From positions 1 through 63,225 of the forward strand of contig CAMBMO010000011.1 in assembly GCA_945868805.1 (NCBI GenBank): a stretch of 63,225 bases of DNA. Reading direction: 5' to 3'. This document shows positions 36,086 through 45,185 of the stretch, one piece after another. The position numbers and the translations under genes were made by a program. Every line of letters starts with the position of its first letter. Within the stretch, counting starts at the first letter, position 1. The DNA is from Singulisphaera sp. GP187 (GTDB lineage: Bacteria > Planctomycetota > Phycisphaerae > Phycisphaerales > SM1A02). The notes beneath the pieces were generated by a model. The model made no database searches, was not told the origin of the DNA, and was given only the letters and a program-made list of their open reading frames with translations.

Positions 36086-37579
36086 TCAGACAAGTCGTCC
36101 GGTGAGCGTGGCGAGAGATCTCAGTTTTCGCGCGAAATCTCGCTGTTTCTTTGGCCAATCGGATCCAAGCCTCCAACGCCAATTGCCCACTGCTGTACCG
36201 GGATGATTCATCCGAGCCCGTCGATCCAATCCTAGAAGATCCTGCATCGGAACGATCGCGAGCTGCGATGGCGACTCGAACACGATTCGATTCATCGCAT
36301 CGTGCGGTTTCTGCGCCGCGCTCTTGCCAGCGAACCGAATGAACCGTTTTCGTGACGCGCTATCGAGTGCACGCCACCACCCGCGAGTCGTATCGTTATC
36401 GTGCGTCGCGCTGTAGACGACGCTCAATCGTTCATGATGAAGTGGAAGGTCGGGCGAGTCATCGCGTCCGAAGGCATGTTGGAGCACCTTCATGCCAGGA
36501 AGCCCAAACGAGTCGCGCAAACTGACAACTTCCCGAGTAACCGCGCCGAGATCCTCTGCGACCAGCGCGAGCGATCCAAGAGATTGCTTGGCTGCACGCA
36601 ACACCTCTTCACCGGCTTGCTTTCGCCACCGACCACGACGGGCATTGCGTGCATGGGGCGGAATCTCGTACGCATGATGGAATCCAACAAAGTGATCGAT
36701 GCGTGCGCCATCGAATCGGTGAAGCGTCGTGGCGATTCGATCCGTCCACCATCGAAACTTCTGCGCTCGGTGCGCTGACCATCGGTAGTGTGGATGTCCC
36801 CAGAGCTGCCCGTCCTTCGAGAAGCAGTCAGGCGGAACTCCCGTCAGTACTTCGGGTCGACCGAGGCGATCGATCCGGAAAAGTTCTGGATGTTGCGCAA
36901 CATCCGCGCTTTCAAGCGTGACGAAAATGGGGATATCGCCGAGAAGTTTGACGCCGAGATCTGTGCAACGAGTCCGCAACGCCTTCCACTGCCTGTCAAA
37001 TTGGAATTGGAGGAACGAGTGATATCCGGTGGTGTCGCTCATGAACGCACGCCATCCATCGAGCCAGAACGATTGGTGCTTTTCGAATGATCGGAAGGGT
37101 GCGCTCTGAAGACCCCCGCAAAGCCTGAACGCCTCGAATGCGCGCAGAAATGCAGGCTCCTTGGCGCGTCGTGCCGCGTCATAGTCGGTGCGACCAGTGG
37201 ACCCTTGCGAAACCATCGCCTGCCTCGAAAACTTTCGCGCGACGCGATTCGACTCGCGAACATCCGCGCGCGCAAGCAGTCCGTCAGCTGCGAGAGCGTC
37301 GAGCGAGATAAAAAGCGGTTCACCAGCGAAGCTTGAAGGACTCGCGTATGGAGAATCGCCAGGACCAATTGGTCCAACTGGAAGCATTTGCCACCAACTC
37401 AAACCTGCGCGGGCGCACCACTGAGCAAATGCGTGGGCGCGAGGACCAAGGTCGCCGATCGCACATGGTCCGTCGAGGCTTGACACGTGTAGCAAAACAC
37501 CGCAACTGCGCTTGGCAACAACTGTGCTCGCGACTTGACGCGAGGGTAGGCGGTCACTTCGCCCTCTCGTTGCACTCAT
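36086..37579 (-). CDS. malQ: 4-alpha-glucanotransferase (amylomaltase), GH77
   Basis: A ~497-residue enzyme that moves alpha-1,4-glucan segments between maltodextrins. The GH77 motifs are present: GVLLHVSSLDGP and YASPSSFAGEPLFISLDAL at the N-terminus, HRFDGARIDHFVGF with the catalytic Asp, LVAEDLGAVTREV with the acid/base Glu, and VVYSATHDNDTTRGWW with the third Asp. ATG 37579 lies 11 bp after the GH13 stop, consistent with a shared transcript. The frame extends upstream into GH13 antisense-like sequence. The product feeds glgP. Confidence 0.94.
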   Translation of the reverse strand: MSATRGRSDRLPSRQVASTVVAKRSCGVLLHVSSLDGPCAIGDLGPRAHAFAQWCARAGLSWWQMLPVGPIGPGDSPYASPSSFAGEPLFISLDALAADGLLARADVRESNRVARKFSRQAMVSQGSTGRTDYDAARRAKEPAFLRAFEAFRLCGGLQSAPFRSFEKHQSFWLDGWRAFMSDTTGYHSFLQFQFDRQWKALRTRCTDLGVKLLGDIPIFVTLESADVAQHPELFRIDRLGRPEVLTGVPPDCFSKDGQLWGHPHYRWSAHRAQKFRWWTDRIATTLHRFDGARIDHFVGFHHAYEIPPHARNARRGRWRKQAGEEVLRAAKQSLGSLALVAEDLGAVTREVVSLRDSFGLPGMKVLQHAFGRDDSPDLPLHHERLSVVYSATHDNDTTRGWWRALDSASRKRFIRFAGKSAAQKPHDAMNRIVFESPSQLAIVPMQDLLGLDRRARMNHPGTAVGNWRWRLGSDWPKKQRDFARKLRSLATLTGRLV

Positions 37580-37589
37580 GGCTGTTTGC

Positions 37590-39440
37590 TCATGGATCGA
37601 GAATCCACACACGTCCTGAGAGTGCAGGTACGGAGATTCGAGGAAAGACCTTATCGGCGATCGACGCCCCTTCCCCGCCGAAGATCGTCCGCCAGAAGCC
37701 ATGTCGTGCACCGATGGCACTCCGGGAGAGATCGATCTGAACCTCCAACGGCGAAGCGTTCACGGCGACGAGAATCGACTCGCCGCGATACTCGCGCAGG
37801 AAGATCCATGTTTCGTGTCCGTCATCATTCAGCACTGTCTCGAAGGATCCGCGACGAAGTGCTGGGTGTGCGTGTCGCAACGCGATGACTTTGCGATACC
37901 ACGCGAGGTGATCTTCATCAACGCAGTTTTCGTCTGGTTTCTCGTATGGTTGGAGATCGCTCCAAAGCATCGGCTTGCGATTCGTTGGGTCATCTGCTCC
38001 CCACATGCCGACTTCGTCCCCGTAGTACACCATGGGCGCCCCGACATAGACCATCTGAATCAGAGCGATCAATCGTGCCCGCCGATACTCCTCAACCGTC
38101 GGTTTCCCGCCGCGATAAGTCGGATTCTCTTGTTCGCGGTTTCCCTTGTCGTATTCGTAATCGGGATGGAGCAGCTTGGAAACCAAGCGATCGGTGTCGT
38201 GACTATCCATCAGATTCTGCATGACATAGGTCGCCTCTGCCGGATATGCGCGTCGCAGTTCGGCGAGTCGGCGGTCCATTTCACTGACCGAAATCTTGTG
38301 TTGCCGATCTCGCACCCAGTGCAGAATCGTCTCGGCGAATGGATAGTTCATGACTGCGTCGAATGACCTTCCGTCGAGCCACTCGTCCGCACGCCGCCAG
38401 ATTTCGCCGACGATGTACGCATCGCGATTGATCGACTTCACGAGCGAGCGCCACTCAACCCAGAAAGGCATCGCGACCTCGTTGGGTACATCGAGGCGCC
38501 AACCGTCGATGCCGTCCGACGGATCTCCATCTCCATCGGGATCCATCCAGCGACGAGTGACATCAAAAATGTGCTGCTTGACTTCGTCGCTCACGAAACC
38601 GCGATCGTTCTTGCGAAAAACTGGCAGTTCCATAAAGCCCGCCCAACCGTCGTACTCGAATCGCTCCCACGATCGGATGCTGAACCAGTCCTTGTAGAGA
38701 CTCGCCTCGCGTTTCTGTTGCACATCTCGAAAAGCTGGATGAGCCGTACCAACATGATTAAAGACCCCGTCGAGAATCACTCGAAGACCGAGCTTCTTAG
38801 CCTCTTTCAGCACATCCAGAAAGAGCAAGTCAGTCGGGGTCCACGTCCATGTCTTAGGGTCGCGAAGATCTTCCACCGCCTCGGCGGCGTTGTAATCGCC
38901 ACCCGCACCGAACGCCTCGTCGACATGGAGGAAGCTCGTTGCGTTGTACTTGTGATGGGTCGTCGCCTGAAAGATCGGATTGAGATAGATGGCGTTGATC
39001 CCGAGATCCTTCAGATAGCCCAACTTATCTCGAAGTCCAGCAAGATCGCCACCATAGTGCCGCGCAAAGACATCCCACTTGTAGAAAGAATTGCCGTTTT
39101 GCCCCTCCCATGGACTGAGTCCGTACCACTCGCTTGTCCATGCGCGACAAGGCTGCGGATCGTTCGTCGGATCCCCATTGCGAAATCGTTCGAGCATGAT
39201 CTGGTACCAGACCGCGTCCTTGGCCCAATCGGGCGTTCGAAACATCACGCTGCACGCAGGGTCGAGAGAATAGATTCGTGGGTCGCTCAATCGTGTTGAT
39301 CCATCGGAATGAAGAAAGGTATATGCAATGGTCCTTCCGTGGCAGGCACGGTCGGTTGCTGCCACGAGCAGACACCGTCCGAACCCAAACTCTTCATCGC
39401 AAGCCGCGGGGAGCACTGCGAGCGTCTTCAAGGGAGTCAT
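37590..39440 (-). CDS. GH13 alpha-amylase-family hydrolase (cyclomaltodextrinase/neopullulanase-like)
   Basis: A 616-residue glycoside hydrolase. The catalytic barrel starts at DAVWYQIMLERFRNGDP (~75-91). The catalytic residues are in DGWRLDVPNEV (nucleophile Asp), YIVGEIW (acid/base Glu) and MDSHDTDRL (third Asp). The conserved LGINAIYLNPIF and GLRVILDGVFNHVG are also present. No signal peptide is clear, so it is probably intracellular and acts on maltodextrins before malQ and glgP. The first ~65 residues match the family poorly; ATG 39245 is an alternative start. It heads the glucan operon and is divergent from the ABC ATPase gene. Confidence 0.92.
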   Translation of the reverse strand: MTPLKTLAVLPAACDEEFGFGRCLLVAATDRACHGRTIAYTFLHSDGSTRLSDPRIYSLDPACSVMFRTPDWAKDAVWYQIMLERFRNGDPTNDPQPCRAWTSEWYGLSPWEGQNGNSFYKWDVFARHYGGDLAGLRDKLGYLKDLGINAIYLNPIFQATTHHKYNATSFLHVDEAFGAGGDYNAAEAVEDLRDPKTWTWTPTDLLFLDVLKEAKKLGLRVILDGVFNHVGTAHPAFRDVQQKREASLYKDWFSIRSWERFEYDGWAGFMELPVFRKNDRGFVSDEVKQHIFDVTRRWMDPDGDGDPSDGIDGWRLDVPNEVAMPFWVEWRSLVKSINRDAYIVGEIWRRADEWLDGRSFDAVMNYPFAETILHWVRDRQHKISVSEMDRRLAELRRAYPAEATYVMQNLMDSHDTDRLVSKLLHPDYEYDKGNREQENPTYRGGKPTVEEYRRARLIALIQMVYVGAPMVYYGDEVGMWGADDPTNRKPMLWSDLQPYEKPDENCVDEDHLAWYRKVIALRHAHPALRRGSFETVLNDDGHETWIFLREYRGESILVAVNASPLEVQIDLSRSAIGARHGFWRTIFGGEGASIADKVFPRISVPALSGRVWILDP

Positions 39441-39481
39441 GTTGTACCGAGCGTTGCGCCTTGGGTACCCTCAATTGTTCG

Positions 39482-40717
39482 ATGGCAACAGTGCAATTCA
39501 AGGGTGTTTCGAAGGTCTATGGCGAGCACGGCCGGGCGGTGGACTCCGTCGATCTTTCGATCGCCGACGGTGAATTCGTCGTCATCGTTGGACCATCTGG
39601 TTGTGGCAAGAGCACGACTCTGCGCATGATTGCTGGACTTGAAGAGATTTCGAGTGGCACGATCTTGATCGGCGACCGTGTCATCAACGATGTTGCCCCG
39701 AAAGATCGCAACATCGCGATGGTCTTTCAGAATTACGCGCTCTATTCGCATCTGAATGTCCGGCAGAATCTCGCGTTCGGCCTCGAACGACGACGCGAGA
39801 CGAGAAGTCTTGTGCGGGCTCTCTGGGACTCGTCCTACCGACTGCGAAGGCGGGAAGAGTCCGCAAAGATCGCCGGGCGGGTCGATGCCGTGGCACGCAC
39901 ACTTGAGATCGAATCGCTCCTTCACCGACCACCGCGCGAACTTTCGGGTGGCCAGCGTCAGCGAGTCGCAGTCGGGCGCGCATTCGTGCGCGATCCAGCC
40001 GTCTTTCTCTTCGACGAACCGCTCTCCAATCTGGACGCATCGCTCCGAGGCGAGATGCGCACTGAACTACGCATCCTTCATCGACGACTTCGTGCGACGA
40101 TGATCTATGTCACTCATGATCAGGAGGAGGCGATCAGTCTTGCAGACCGAATCGTCGTCATGAAAGATGGCGTCGTCCAGCAAGTTGGATCGCCTGCCGA
40201 GGTCTACGAACGCCCCGCGAACCAGTTTGTCGCGGGTTTCGTTGGCACTCCTTCGATGAACATGCTGTCTGGTCAGATCGTTGCGGAATCCGAAGGCGTT
40301 GTTCACTTCCGTGGCGACCAATGCGAGCTCTCGTTCCCAAGCACTCGCTGGCAGGATGGGGCGATCACATCGGCGAGCGAAGATTCGACTCTAGGAATTC
40401 GGCCAGATCGATTGAAGCCCGTGCAAGCGGATGGCGGTCGGCGAGACCTGCTCCGCGGATCGGTTGTCGCGATCGAACGATTCGGATCGCTTGCAGATGT
40501 CGCGGTGACTCTGCGTGACGATGCTCGCATCACTGCGCGCTGCTCGCTTGACGAAGTCGCAACGGTGCGTGAGGGGGATTCGATCCTCCTTCAGGCTGAT
40601 CCCAATTGCATCCATTTCTTCCGCGCGGATGGCGTCTCGATTGAGCGTTCCACGATCCAGCCACGCGCTATGGGGCATAATCGCGCCGCTGGAATCATCC
40701 AAGAATTCGATCGCTAG
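39482..40717 (+). CDS. Carbohydrate ABC transporter ATPase (MalK/UgpC/MsmX type)
   Basis: A 411-residue ATP-binding subunit. Motifs: Walker A GPSGCGKST (~38-46), Q-loop AMVFQNYALYSHLNV, signature LSGGQRQRVAVGRA, Walker B VFLFDEPLSNLDA and the H-loop THDQEEA. The C-terminal TOBE/OB region contains LGIRPDRLKPV, the MalK-type regulatory domain. A ~20-residue basic insert (about residues 98-125) lies between the Q-loop and signature. No permease or binding protein is in the window, so it may be shared by several sugar transporters. It is divergent from the glucan operon, which fits maltodextrin import. ATG 39482. Confidence 0.92.
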   Translation: MATVQFKGVSKVYGEHGRAVDSVDLSIADGEFVVIVGPSGCGKSTTLRMIAGLEEISSGTILIGDRVINDVAPKDRNIAMVFQNYALYSHLNVRQNLAFGLERRRETRSLVRALWDSSYRLRRREESAKIAGRVDAVARTLEIESLLHRPPRELSGGQRQRVAVGRAFVRDPAVFLFDEPLSNLDASLRGEMRTELRILHRRLRATMIYVTHDQEEAISLADRIVVMKDGVVQQVGSPAEVYERPANQFVAGFVGTPSMNMLSGQIVAESEGVVHFRGDQCELSFPSTRWQDGAITSASEDSTLGIRPDRLKPVQADGGRRDLLRGSVVAIERFGSLADVAVTLRDDARITARCSLDEVATVREGDSILLQADPNCIHFFRADGVSIERSTIQPRAMGHNRAAGIIQEFDR

Positions 40718-41403
40718 ACGCCACTATCAAGTCGTTTCGCAAGTTCGAGACCGCCAGGTGGCTGGGGGAATCTGCCATTGAGAATGTCCAATACCGTGGC
40801 ACCAGCGCCATAGGCCTCGCCATTGATCTCGTCCTTAAGCAAGATTCCCATTCCACCGATCGATGCGCCCCCATACAGACCAGCAGCGTAGATGTAGGTA
40901 GTTACGGGCGGACCGGATGCTGTCGAAATGCCCGTGTTCGCGGCCGCTGTCCCCTGCGCTCCCGCATAGAAATAACTGCCATCGGTGAGAAACTTGTCAA
41001 ATGTAGTGGCATCGTTGAAAACCATCACGATGTCGATCTGTTGCGCTCCGATCAACGCGCCAAAGTCGCCCTTCACGAGACCGATCGCAGCTGGAGGAGA
41101 CCATCCAGAGGGAAGTTTCTTGACGACGACTCCGTTGCCGCCCATCCACCCGAGGACCACGCCTGCTTGAAAGCACTTGAGCATCGCAACACCGACCGCT
41201 GACTTGAGCTCGGGCTCCGGGATCGGCGCCCCAGATGTTTGGATGCTATTGAGCGCATCACGACCCTTGGTGATGTACTCCAACATAGGGTTCTGCGACT
41301 TGCAACCAACTCCACCGAGAGTCGCCGCGATGCTGACGATCACTGCAATCGAGGATGCGAGCTTCCTTGCAGTCATCAACGCTGTCTTTGATCTCGTTGC
41401 CAT
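40714..41403 (-). CDS. SYLF/Ysc84-domain lipoprotein
   Basis: A ~229-residue protein with a lipoprotein signal (IAVIVSIAATLGGVGC). The SYLF domain shows KSAVGVAMLKCFQAGVVLG and then IGLVKGDFGALIGAQQIDIVMVFN and DATTFDKFL, with GLYGGASIGG near the end. SYLF proteins bind membrane lipids; bacterial versions are exported and of unknown role. ATG 41403 follows a good GGAGG 7 nt upstream, which decides it over 41430. It overlaps the ABC gene stop by 4 bp, convergently. Confidence 0.88.
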   Translation of the reverse strand: MATRSKTALMTARKLASSIAVIVSIAATLGGVGCKSQNPMLEYITKGRDALNSIQTSGAPIPEPELKSAVGVAMLKCFQAGVVLGWMGGNGVVVKKLPSGWSPPAAIGLVKGDFGALIGAQQIDIVMVFNDATTFDKFLTDGSYFYAGAQGTAAANTGISTASGPPVTTYIYAAGLYGGASIGGMGILLKDEINGEAYGAGATVLDILNGRFPQPPGGLELAKRLDSGV

Positions 41404-41510
41404 TCGAATTCCTCCGAGGTGCGATGCCAACGCGTCCGATGCGTCGACGTCGCAAGTCTAGTGATTCGCGAACAAATCTGGCAATGCCGTAGATGCGAAG
41501 CTCACCCCGA

Positions 41511-41896
41511 TCAGACGCATGGTCCCCAGGCGCTGAGGACAACCGAAAGATGTGCGCCATCGGTTGCGAGGTCACCATTGCAATCCCCCGCGTTGGCTCC
41601 CCATCCACCGAGTACGGTGGCGAGGTCGGTCCATCGGTCACGCCACCGCCGTATAGGTCCGACGGGCATGCGGGCGGTTCGACTTGACAATTGGGCTCGT
41701 TGCCTTCAATGGCGATGACCGCGTGCAAGTTGTCGAGATCCGAACCATTGGCACCATCGACGAGTCCGAGATTCGAATCGCCGAACCCGGTGGTCGTCGA
41801 TTGAGTTGAGAGTGCCGCTGGGTACCCAGCATCGCGTGTCCCATCGACCCCGAGTTGTCCGAGAGCGACGTGGGAGACTGCGAATGTGGTGATCAA
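41511..41896 (-). pseudogene. Frameshifted remnant of a planctomycete surface-protein gene
   Basis: Two frames together rebuild a typical planctomycete exported protein. The first frame gives LITTFAVSHVALGQ followed by LGVDGTRDAGYPAALSTQST, the usual signal-peptide end and mature start, then CPSDLYGGGVTDG. One base is then missing (near 41628), and the next frame gives DLATVLGGWGANAGDCNGD and LSVVLSAWGPCV-stop (41511), the paired dockerin-like ending. The normal ~200+ residue central domain is absent, and only a TTG could start the frame, inside the stop of the TPR gene. It is an internal deletion plus frameshift, or a base-calling error for the frameshift alone. Confidence 0.65.
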
Positions 41897-43065
41897 CGAC
41901 CGAAGTGCGCGAGTTCCACGCCGCCGAGTGCAGTCTGAACCGCCTCTGCCCGAACGAGGAGTTCCCGCGGGAGGCGCCGTGCGGGCGCGAGCTCGACGGC
42001 CTTGGTGAAGGACTTGACCGCATTGGCGATGTCGCCACGCGTTTCGAAGACCATCCCCTTCAGCAGATAACCGTCACAGAGCTTTGGGCTTCTTCCCATA
42101 AGGCGTCGAGCGCAGATGTCGGTGCGTTCGACATCACCGACCATCCACGCGATGTATCCGAGGGCGAGGTCGTGTTCCATCGAAGTGGACTCTCGCTGAT
42201 TCGACTTGCTGTTCTCGCATCCAACGAGCAAGTCGCGCGCTTCGAGCGCTCGATCGGTCATCGAGAGACAACGTGCCTTCATTCGAACGATGTCGTCTCT
42301 CTCCGAGACGCTCGTTGAAATCGCCGCGATGGCGACGAGGCACCTGTCCCACTCGTGGGCAGTGAAGCAAACATGGGCCAAGTCTTCTTGATAGATCGAT
42401 GGGTCGGGAGCGAGCGTGACGGCAAGATCCATGAACTGGAGCGCCTGCTGAGAATCACCCTCCGCCGAAGCGATCTCGCTTCGCAAGTGTGCGAGTCCCG
42501 AACTGAATTCGAAGTGGCAGGAAGAATCGTCGACGAGAGACTTCGCCGCATCAACACGTCCGAGCGCAAGCAGGGTCTCTGCCTCAGCGAGCAAGTAGTG
42601 GGTATTGGTCGGTTGAATTCTTAACGCGCCCGCGTACTGGATAAGCGCGTCTTCGTCGCGACCCCATCGCTGGGAAACGACGCCCTGGTAGTAGAGGCAC
42701 TCGTCGCACGACGGATCGAGCTCGAATGCGTTCTTGAATTCGGTCATCGCCAATTCCAGCCGCCCCATCTCGAGCACGATGCGACCCCGAAGCAAGCGGG
42801 AGGTCGGATCCTTCGGAAACGACGATACAACCCGGTCGATCTGGTCGAGCGCGTCCTTGAATTGACCGACATTCAGCGCCTGTTCTGCCTGCGCCATTGC
42901 GACTCCGGCGCCAACTCGATTGAACCGATCACTCGCTGCCTTGCGTGCTTCGAGGCCCGTCTTGGTCGGACCTCCACACGCCGCAACGAGTGCGATCGTC
43001 ATCAATGCGAGAGCGATCGAAGAGGAGTGGATTGTCATGCGTTGCTTACTTGTCATGTGGGTCAT
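41893..43065 (-). CDS. TPR-repeat lipoprotein (PilF-like)
   Basis: A 390-residue protein with a lipoprotein signal (LMTIALVAAC, Cys 30), followed by about eight TPR helical pairs (for example ALNVGQFKDALDQIDRVVSS; RLLRGRIVLEMGRLELAMTE; YYQGVVSQRWGRDEDALIQY; KGMVFETRGDIANAVKSF). TPR lipoproteins such as PilF/PilW pilot secretin assembly in the outer membrane. It lies 14 bp downstream of the secretin gene in the same operon, which supports that role. ATG 43065 has GAAGG 6 nt upstream. Confidence 0.85.
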   Translation of the reverse strand: MTHMTSKQRMTIHSSSIALALMTIALVAACGGPTKTGLEARKAASDRFNRVGAGVAMAQAEQALNVGQFKDALDQIDRVVSSFPKDPTSRLLRGRIVLEMGRLELAMTEFKNAFELDPSCDECLYYQGVVSQRWGRDEDALIQYAGALRIQPTNTHYLLAEAETLLALGRVDAAKSLVDDSSCHFEFSSGLAHLRSEIASAEGDSQQALQFMDLAVTLAPDPSIYQEDLAHVCFTAHEWDRCLVAIAAISTSVSERDDIVRMKARCLSMTDRALEARDLLVGCENSKSNQRESTSMEHDLALGYIAWMVGDVERTDICARRLMGRSPKLCDGYLLKGMVFETRGDIANAVKSFTKAVELAPARRLPRELLVRAEAVQTALGGVELAHFGR

Positions 43066-43079
43066 ACTTGCCTTCCCCG

Positions 43080-45185
43080 TTACGGCGACGGTACTGGCGC
43101 TGGTGACGCGACCGGCACTGGCAGCGCGGGTCGATCCGGCATCTTGGGAGTTCCGCTCGGGGCGCTCGGCGAAAATGTCCGTCGCTCGATCAGAGTCTGA
43201 TCGACACTCTCTTGGAATTCCGATCCGGGGAGCGCGACGACTCGCTCACGCAATTGCTGCATCGCGGGAGAGACTGGCTTCATCCGGAGTGCTGCGTTGG
43301 AGTAGTAGAGCGCCTTCGCGAGGTCTCCTTCTCCGTACGCTTGGAAGGCGTCTTGCTGATAGTTTGCAGTGACTTGCTCCCGAGAAAACGGCAGAAGTCC
43401 AGCTCGCGATCCGACGCGAACATTCTCGACGACTTCGAGTGAATCTCGACCCTCTTCGTAAAGCTTCTGGTCCTCGATCACCGTCGGGGTCACGAGAAAA
43501 ATGATCTCTTTGCGCTCAACATGATCGGCCTGCCCCGTGAGAGCCCCACCGAAGAGCGGAATATCGCTGAGGAACGGGACTTGCCTTCGCTGAGTGGTGA
43601 TCTTGTCACTGAAAAGACCGCCGAGCACCACGGTCTGACCACTTCGCACGCGAACATTCGTGCGGAGCTCTTGGGTTGTCTCGTCGGGTACTTCGGTTTC
43701 GTTTTCGAGTTGGCCGATCTTGCGCAACGTGTAGTCGGAAATGCTCGGAATCAGCTCCATTCGGATCATGCCATCGTCGGTGATAAACGGGCGAAATGTC
43801 AGCTTGATTCCAGTATCGAGGTACTCGACCGTTTGGGTCGTGCTCGTTTGACTTTGCGTCGACGAGAGGTATGCGACGCGCTTTCCGATCAGCACCGCGG
43901 CTCGTTGACGATTCAAACAGGTCACGGCGGGGCGCGCGAGAACAGTGACATCAGTGACATCGTCTAACACCGCCAGAAAGACAGCGACATCGTCGGTCAC
44001 GAATCCCATCTTGATGTTTGCAGCGGCTCCATCCATGACGATCTGATTGGAAATCGCTGCCGACTGGGCAGCCGTTGGGTACGAGTCGTCAAACTTCGTG
44101 CCGGTCTGCAACGCGTCTGGAACGCCCATGGGCGGAATCGCGCGCGAGACTAGGTTTTGAAAATTCAAATTGCCGATTGCCGCGATGTCGAGTCCGTAGG
44201 CGTTTTTCTCGTCGATATTCGCCGAAACGACTGTCGCTTCGACGCGAACCTGCTGTGGCGCGACATCGATCACTTTGAGGACGCGTTCGATCTCTTCGAG
44301 GTTCGACGCATAGTCGGTCACGACCAAGCGAGTCGTGAATGCGTAATCATCTGCACCACCATTTTCAAGCGAGGGTGTAAACCCGGCGATGACTGCGCCC
44401 CGCGTCGCAAACTGACCATCCTTCGACATGACTGGCTTTACGAACGACTCGGCGTCTACCGCGTTCAAGAACTGCAAGGTATAGACCTGCGTTTTGAGCC
44501 TCTGCTTACTCTTTTCGATCGCGTCGAATTCGGACTGCGTGTAAACGAATATGAATGCGCCTTCTCGAACCGAAACGAGGCCGTTGACAGAAAGAATCGC
44601 GTCGAGCGCCTCGGAGAACGGGACGTCGTACAGATTGACCGAGACCGTTCCATCCACTTTGTCACTCGCGACGATGTTCTGTCTGCTGCGAATGGAGAGC
44701 AGCTCGAGCAACGAGTCGACGGGGACGCTTTGCGCAGAAAGCGTGATGGTGCCATGCGCGGAAATCTCGATGAACGGCGGAGGATCAAGCTGGACCGGCG
44801 CCGCGGGGGGCGCTGCGGGTGGCATCGCAGGTGCCACGACTGGCACGGGTGCAACCGCCGAAGCGACCGGCGGTGGAGTTGGTGGAACAATTTGTGTCGC
44901 TGGAACAATTTGCGTCGCTGGAACGATTTTCGGCGCGGGGGCGGTCTGTGCGGGAGCCGCTGCGAATCCGCCAGGCGGTGCACTCGCGGGAGGCAGGACC
45001 TGATTTGGTGCCGACGCCGACGCGGCTCGGATGAAGGTGGATGCGAGACAAAGCGCAAGGCCACTACGCGCAAGCCAGAGAGGCACTCGATACCGATACA
45101 CAGAAGTTTTTTGCCGAGTCGGTCTCAATGGGGAATTCGCGTTCTGCACTGGACGACCAGTACCGACTCGTAGACTTCGGCTCAT
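43080..45185 (-). CDS. Secretin (GspD/PilQ-like) with C-terminal TPR-like extension
   Basis: A 701-residue outer-membrane channel. After a signal-like segment (~33-55) comes a Pro/Ala-rich linker (~60-130) with VPATQI repeats, then an STN/N0-like domain (SVPVDSLLELLSIRSRQNIV), and an N1/NolW-type domain (VYTLQFLNAVDAESFVKPV). The secretin core (~400-605) has VTVLARPAVTCLNRQRAAVLIG, VEYLDTGIKLTFRP and the end block VLGGLFSDKITTQRRQVPFLSDIPLFG. Residues ~610-690 are a helical TPR-like tail, unusual for secretins. ATG 45185 is adjacent to the GspH stop. It follows the pseudopilin genes. Confidence 0.92.
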   Translation of the reverse strand: MSRSLRVGTGRPVQNANSPLRPTRQKTSVYRYRVPLWLARSGLALCLASTFIRAASASAPNQVLPPASAPPGGFAAAPAQTAPAPKIVPATQIVPATQIVPPTPPPVASAVAPVPVVAPAMPPAAPPAAPVQLDPPPFIEISAHGTITLSAQSVPVDSLLELLSIRSRQNIVASDKVDGTVSVNLYDVPFSEALDAILSVNGLVSVREGAFIFVYTQSEFDAIEKSKQRLKTQVYTLQFLNAVDAESFVKPVMSKDGQFATRGAVIAGFTPSLENGGADDYAFTTRLVVTDYASNLEEIERVLKVIDVAPQQVRVEATVVSANIDEKNAYGLDIAAIGNLNFQNLVSRAIPPMGVPDALQTGTKFDDSYPTAAQSAAISNQIVMDGAAANIKMGFVTDDVAVFLAVLDDVTDVTVLARPAVTCLNRQRAAVLIGKRVAYLSSTQSQTSTTQTVEYLDTGIKLTFRPFITDDGMIRMELIPSISDYTLRKIGQLENETEVPDETTQELRTNVRVRSGQTVVLGGLFSDKITTQRRQVPFLSDIPLFGGALTGQADHVERKEIIFLVTPTVIEDQKLYEEGRDSLEVVENVRVGSRAGLLPFSREQVTANYQQDAFQAYGEGDLAKALYYSNAALRMKPVSPAMQQLRERVVALPGSEFQESVDQTLIERRTFSPSAPSGTPKMPDRPALPVPVASPAPVPSP
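44884..44937 (-). repeat. 18-bp in-frame repeats in the secretin linker
   Basis: Two units (44884-44901, 44902-44919) differ at one base, and a third diverged unit follows to 44937. They encode the VPATQI repeats of the Pro-rich linker on the minus strand. Confidence 0.8.

Noticed and set aside
44157-45173. 338-codon open frame on the plus strand with Arg/Trp/Cys-rich repeats
   Set aside because: Antisense to the secretin; the apparent repeats are the complement of the Pro/Ala-rich linker repeats.
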